Source: Lachnospiraceae bacterium UBA3863
GTDB lineage: Bacteria > Bacillota > Clostridia > Lachnospirales > Lachnospiraceae
NCBI GenBank assembly: GCA_002392385.1
Contig: DGGX01000212.1
Coordinates: 2,673-11,656 of the forward strand
Direction: 5' to 3'
DNA: 8,984 nt
In this document: piece by piece, positions 5,946 through 8,984 of the stretch
Layout of the letters: every line of letters starts with the position of its first letter
Position numbering within the stretch: the first letter of the stretch is position 1
The notes under the pieces: model-generated
What the model was told of the DNA's origin: nothing
What the model saw: only the letters and a program-made list of their open reading frames with translations
The model's database searches: none
Position numbers and translations under genes: made by a program

Positions 5946-7387
5946 CGGCCGGGCTCCCCTCCGCCGTCCCTTTCCTCTGCCGGCTGTAAGAGCCATCGCA
6001 CACTGCGGGAATCCGTGAAGCTGTCATAGGGAGCCGCCCGCACAAGCTGGCCCCGGGCGTCTGTCCCGCCGTCCCCGCTGTCTGCCCCCAGGACCCAGGT
6101 ATTTTCCGCCTGCAGTAAAAAGGTGTCCTCGCCGCCGGCAATGACCCTGAAGACAGGGGCCTCCTGCTCTCGCAGCTCTGAGAAGGCATAGGTATCCTTC
6201 CCTTTTTCTGCCAGATAGAGTTCCCTGCCCCCGTATCCGCAGCTGATCCGGTAGGTCCCGGACTCCGCCTGCTCCTCCAGATTGATCCTCTGGGTGGCGT
6301 CCCAGACCTGTGTCCAGAGGATCAGACTCCCCCGGTCGGACCCGGCCGCCCGGGAGATGGCCCACTGCAGGCTCCCGTCCAGGCAGGAACGGATCTCATA
6401 GGTGCCGGTCAGGCCCGGGACCGGCTCTCCCTCCCTGGCCGCCGGTCTGTAGAAACCGGTGGTCAGTATCAGACACATAAGGGCCGCGCAGGCGGCCAGG
6501 GTGCTGAGCATGGTCATGCCCCGGCGTTTTCTCTCCAGGGCTTCCCGCAGGGCCCGGGCAAAGGCGGCTGCCGACGGGTAGCGTCTTGACGGTTCCTCCG
6601 CCATGGCCTTCTCGATGACCGGCATCAGAAAAGCCCCGCGGCCTACCGCGGAGGTGAACAGGGGCCTGCCCTCCCGTCTGGCCCAGGCGGAGGGCGGCGC
6701 CGTCCCGCATAGGCAGAGATAGAGTATGGCTCCCAGGGCATACACGTCCGTCCATGGTCCGGTCCTGCCCTCCGCGAAGTAGAGCTCATAGGGCGAGAAG
6801 CCTTCATTGACTGTTCTGGCCCCGCCTGTCATCACGTATTCATCCTCACAGGAACCCAGGTCCAGGAGACAGGGCCGGCCGCTGTCCAGGATCAGTATAT
6901 TGTCTGGAGAAATGTCCCTGTGCAGATAGCCGTGGGCGTGCATGTCCGCCAGCGTTTCCGCCAGGGGCAGGAGGATCTCCGCGGCCTCCCGGGGCGAGAG
7001 GACACCGCCCCGCAGGGCCAGCTCCTCCCGGAGGGTAAGGCCGCCCAGAAAGGACATGACGATATAGGCCGTCCCCATGTCCTCGAAGGTGTCGGATACC
7101 CTGGGAAGGCCCCTGACCTCCCGGAGCGCGGCCAGTCCCGCCGCCTCCTGCACAAAGGCGTGCAGCATGCCGCGGACCTCTTCTTCCTTCATGCCCGGGA
7201 AGCAGACCCTCCCGGCCTCCCCGCGGGCCGCCTTGCCCGCGGGGAAGAATTCCTTCAGGGCGGCTGTGCCCCGCAGACGCAGGTCCGTCACCTTATAGAT
7301 CACGCCGGAGCTCCCGCTCCCGAGCGTCGTCATGATCCTGTAGCGGCCGCCGACCAGACAGCCCTCAGGCAATACCTCTCTGTTCAT
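5942..7387 (-). CDS. Membrane Ser/Thr protein kinase with an extracellular ricin-B-like domain
   Basis: This 481-residue protein has a cytosolic kinase, one membrane helix and an outside domain. Kinase landmarks are: glycine loop GSGSSG (23-28), the ATP-binding Lys of ALK (45), a helix-C Glu (81), the catalytic loop HRDISPDN (156-163, Asp158), the metal-binding DLG (176-178, in place of DFG), SPYE (198-201, in place of APE) and TDVYALG (213-219). All catalytic residues are present, so it should be active. Lys in HRDxKPxN is Ser here, a variant I recall in related bacterial kinases. A basic stretch (KRRG, 287-290) precedes a hydrophobic helix at about 291-313, putting the C-terminus outside. 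Residues about 325-470 resemble a RicinB/beta-trefoil lectin: GTYEIRS, ILWTQVWDATQRINL, SGTYRIS, and a closing SVRWLLQPA. It overlaps both neighbours by ATGA. The likely role is to sense a carbohydrate or envelope state and phosphorylate a partner, perhaps one encoded next to it. Confidence 0.88.
   Translation of the reverse strand: MNREVLPEGCLVGGRYRIMTTLGSGSSGVIYKVTDLRLRGTAALKEFFPAGKAARGEAGRVCFPGMKEEEVRGMLHAFVQEAAGLAALREVRGLPRVSDTFEDMGTAYIVMSFLGGLTLREELALRGGVLSPREAAEILLPLAETLADMHAHGYLHRDISPDNILILDSGRPCLLDLGSCEDEYVMTGGARTVNEGFSPYELYFAEGRTGPWTDVYALGAILYLCLCGTAPPSAWARREGRPLFTSAVGRGAFLMPVIEKAMAEEPSRRYPSAAAFARALREALERKRRGMTMLSTLAACAALMCLILTTGFYRPAAREGEPVPGLTGTYEIRSCLDGSLQWAISRAAGSDRGSLILWTQVWDATQRINLEEQAESGTYRISCGYGGRELYLAEKGKDTYAFSELREQEAPVFRVIAGGEDTFLLQAENTWVLGADSGDGGTDARGQLVRAAPYDSFTDSRSVRWLLQPAEERDGGGEPGR
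5954..5962 (-). promoter_or_regulatory. Strong ribosome binding site inside the kinase 3' end
   Basis: GGAGGGGAG on the minus strand lies 8 bases before the ATG at 5945. That ATG shares ATGA with the kinase stop at 5942-5944. This fixes the start of the tail-domain protein and indicates translational coupling to the kinase. Confidence 0.8.
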
Positions 7388-8984
7388 ATTCCGGCCTCCT
7401 GATCCCTCGATCTGTATGCCAGCAGGCGGGCCGTCAGGTGGATGCCCCGCCTTTTCAGCTTCTCAAAAGCAGCCGCCGGGTCCTCCCGCAGCAGGCGGCA
7501 GGCCCTGACCGGAAGGGATCTCCCCACATAGCCGCGTATTCTCTCCGCCGGACTCCTGCTGCCGGCGGGCGGACTGTCAGGAAAGGCCTCTTCCCCCTTG
7601 TAGAGGGACAGCAGGGGGACCCTTGCCATGGCAGCGTGGATACTGTCGTCGATCCCGCAGGCCTCCATCAGCATGCGGTCCTCCGCGGACTCCGGAAAAT
7701 GCTCCAGAAAGTCAAGGGCCGGCAGGGCCGCCGCGCTGCAGGCGGGCAGACAGTCCGCGCTTCTCTCCCCGTATAGGCGGCACCAGTCTCTGACGTAATT
7801 GAGTGCGGCCTTCTGCACCGCCAGGCGCACCATATTGCCCTCCGTACATTCCGCTGACTGTCCGGTCACAGGTTCCCCCGCGGACGTCAGTCCGGTAAAG
7901 GGACCGCCGCCGGCAGTACAGAAGAATTCCAGAAGGGGACCGGAAGTCGGATCCGCCGAGGGCAGCAGCACCGTGACCGGCAGGACCCGGCCGCTGTCAC
8001 TGATCCTCTTATAGGGAAGATCAGGCTCTCCCAGCAGAAAGAGGGCCGGTATCCTCCTGCCCGCGGCACGGCAGACAGCTTCCGGTATGCGGCCGCTGTA
8101 GCCGATGTCAAAGAGCAGGGAATCTTCATGAAGATCCTTAAGGTATCCGGCACAGACCTTCCTGCGCCGTCCATGACACTCCGCGTCATAGACCGTCTCC
8201 CGGAAGGCGGACAGAAAGCCAAGGCTTTCCTCCGCGGTCACGAAGGGCAGTTCATGCCTGTCTCCCCTCTCCCCGGTGCCGGCAGCCGGGCTCTCCTCCC
8301 CGGCCGCTCCGCAGACAGGCCGCAGAAGCCCGGCGAGGGAGGCCGGACTGTGGTTGGCCGCGGCGATGGGCAGGGCGGCAAAGGTATCCTTGTCACTGAC
8401 CATCCAGGGGAGGAGGATCCCTCTCGACAAGGGGAGTCCTCGGCAGAGGGGGATCTCCGGCACATATTCCCCCAGGATCTTCATGGCCCGCAGGAAGAGA
8501 TCCGCGTCTCTCTCGAGAAAGACCACCTCCCGGGCTCCCCTCTTGTCTGCCTCCTCCAGGATCCCCCGCAGAGTCCCCAGAAGGAGGGGGCCCAGCAGAC
8601 AGTAGCCCAGATAGAAAGGATCGCCGCCGCAGCCCTCTGCCGCCGGAAGGTCTCTGTAGGGATCGTCCCAGTAACGGTTCACCGCCAGAGCCCTGGCGGA
8701 GGCGAATCCCGGATCGCGCAGCGCCCTGGCATAGACCCGCCTGCCCGCCGCCTTCTCTCCGAACAGGCTCCTTCTGAGAGCCGGCAGGTCCGCCACTCTC
8801 CCGGAGGAGGCGTCAGCGGCAAAAGGGAAATAGAGGGTATGCAGGGCGGCCTTCTGGGCGCCCACGACATCCGCCTGCCAGTTGTCCCCGATATGGAGGA
8901 CCTCCTCGCCGCGCAGGCCTTCCCTGCCCAGCATCACGCGGAAGAGGCGGCCGTCTCTCTTCAGCTGTCTCTCCTCCGCGGAGA
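7384..8984 (-). CDS. HAD-superfamily hydrolase with C-terminal tail domain (COG5610-like), N-terminus outside the window
   Basis: The frame is open to the window edge, with 532 complete codons visible. Counting from the first complete codon (8980-8982), the protein opens with the end of a HAD domain. KRDGRLF (8-14) is the likely motif III region, and LHIGDNWQAD (29-38) is motif IV, whose acidic residues bind Mg2+. The nucleophile DxD of motif I lies outside the window, so activity cannot be judged. The second domain carries GYCLLGPLLLGTLRGIL (126-142), VVFLERDADLFL (153-164), PLSRGI (184-189) and LLFDIGYSGRIPE (289-301). These parallel the stand-alone paralogue two genes downstream. A GTG at 8937 and an ATG at 8934 are possible starts by ORF logic, but they would cut a HAD domain in half, so the true start lies further upstream. 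The family is, from memory, linked to surface-polysaccharide loci. It is translationally coupled to the kinase by an ATGA overlap. Confidence 0.85.
   Translation of the reverse strand, partial: SAEERQLKRDGRLFRVMLGREGLRGEEVLHIGDNWQADVVGAQKAALHTLYFPFAADASSGRVADLPALRRSLFGEKAAGRRVYARALRDPGFASARALAVNRYWDDPYRDLPAAEGCGGDPFYLGYCLLGPLLLGTLRGILEEADKRGAREVVFLERDADLFLRAMKILGEYVPEIPLCRGLPLSRGILLPWMVSDKDTFAALPIAAANHSPASLAGLLRPVCGAAGEESPAAGTGERGDRHELPFVTAEESLGFLSAFRETVYDAECHGRRRKVCAGYLKDLHEDSLLFDIGYSGRIPEAVCRAAGRRIPALFLLGEPDLPYKRISDSGRVLPVTVLLPSADPTSGPLLEFFCTAGGGPFTGLTSAGEPVTGQSAECTEGNMVRLAVQKAALNYVRDWCRLYGERSADCLPACSAAALPALDFLEHFPESAEDRMLMEACGIDDSIHAAMARVPLLSLYKGEEAFPDSPPAGSRSPAERIRGYVGRSLPVRACRLLREDPAAAFEKLKRRGIHLTARLLAYRSRDQEAGI
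7395..7400 (-). promoter_or_regulatory. Consensus ribosome binding site of the kinase
   Basis: AGGAGG lies 7 bases before the kinase ATG at 7387, inside the last codons of the HAD gene. The ATG overlaps that gene's stop (7384-7386) as ATGA. This confirms the kinase start and the coupling of the two genes. Confidence 0.85.

Noticed and set aside
5946..5996. ATG at 5996 extending the tail-domain protein by 17 residues
   Set aside because: The extension is Arg/Gly-rich, lies wholly inside the kinase gene, and gives way to the ATGA start with a strong ribosome site.
8932..8937. GTG/ATG at 8932-8937 as the start of the HAD gene
   Set aside because: The frame is open upstream to the window edge and carries KRDGRLF, the expected HAD motif III region, before these codons. 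The gene is cut by the window edge rather than starting here.

Overview
The window looks like a GC-rich (roughly 60%) member of the Bacillota, most likely Lachnospiraceae or a related gut Clostridia. The reasons are strong GGAGG-type ribosome sites, a PASTA-less PknB-like kinase of the 'HRDISPDN' type, a glutaminase-dead PurF-like protein of a kind I recall from gut Firmicutes and Bacteroides, and an intergenic hairpin repeat at the left edge familiar from these genomes. The assignment is inferred from sequence style only.

All six supported genes lie on the minus strand, so the window reads right to left. Unit 1 enters from the right edge. It holds (a) a HAD-superfamily hydrolase fused to a second domain, with its N-terminus outside the window; (b) a membrane Ser/Thr protein kinase with a ricin-B-like beta-trefoil outside the cell; (c) a stand-alone protein that is a paralogue of the second domain of (a); and (d) an 847-residue protein of no family I recognise, built from about five copies of a helical repeat of 130-150 residues. 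Genes a-b and b-c overlap by 4 bases (ATGA) and each has a strong ribosome site, so they are almost certainly translationally coupled; d follows after 51 bases.

Unit 2 starts from a near-consensus promoter (TTTACA, 17 bases, TATAAT) just after gene d. It holds a GNAT acetyltransferase and then a PurF-like phosphoribosyltransferase whose glutaminase active site has been lost, while the PRPP site and the likely Fe-S cysteines remain. The unit ends at a strong hairpin terminator that may work in both directions. Beyond it, at the left edge, is a dispersed-type repeat made of two hairpins.

The part most likely to be undescribed is unit 1: a lectin-kinase placed between two paralogues of an uncharacterised domain and followed by a large repeat protein. 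Proteins with this HAD-plus-tail layout are, as I recall, often found near surface-polysaccharide genes. A glycan- or envelope-sensing module is therefore a reasonable hypothesis, but nothing in the window proves it. No stretch over 300 bases lacks a gene. I saw no tRNA, rRNA, CRISPR array, IS element or riboswitch.
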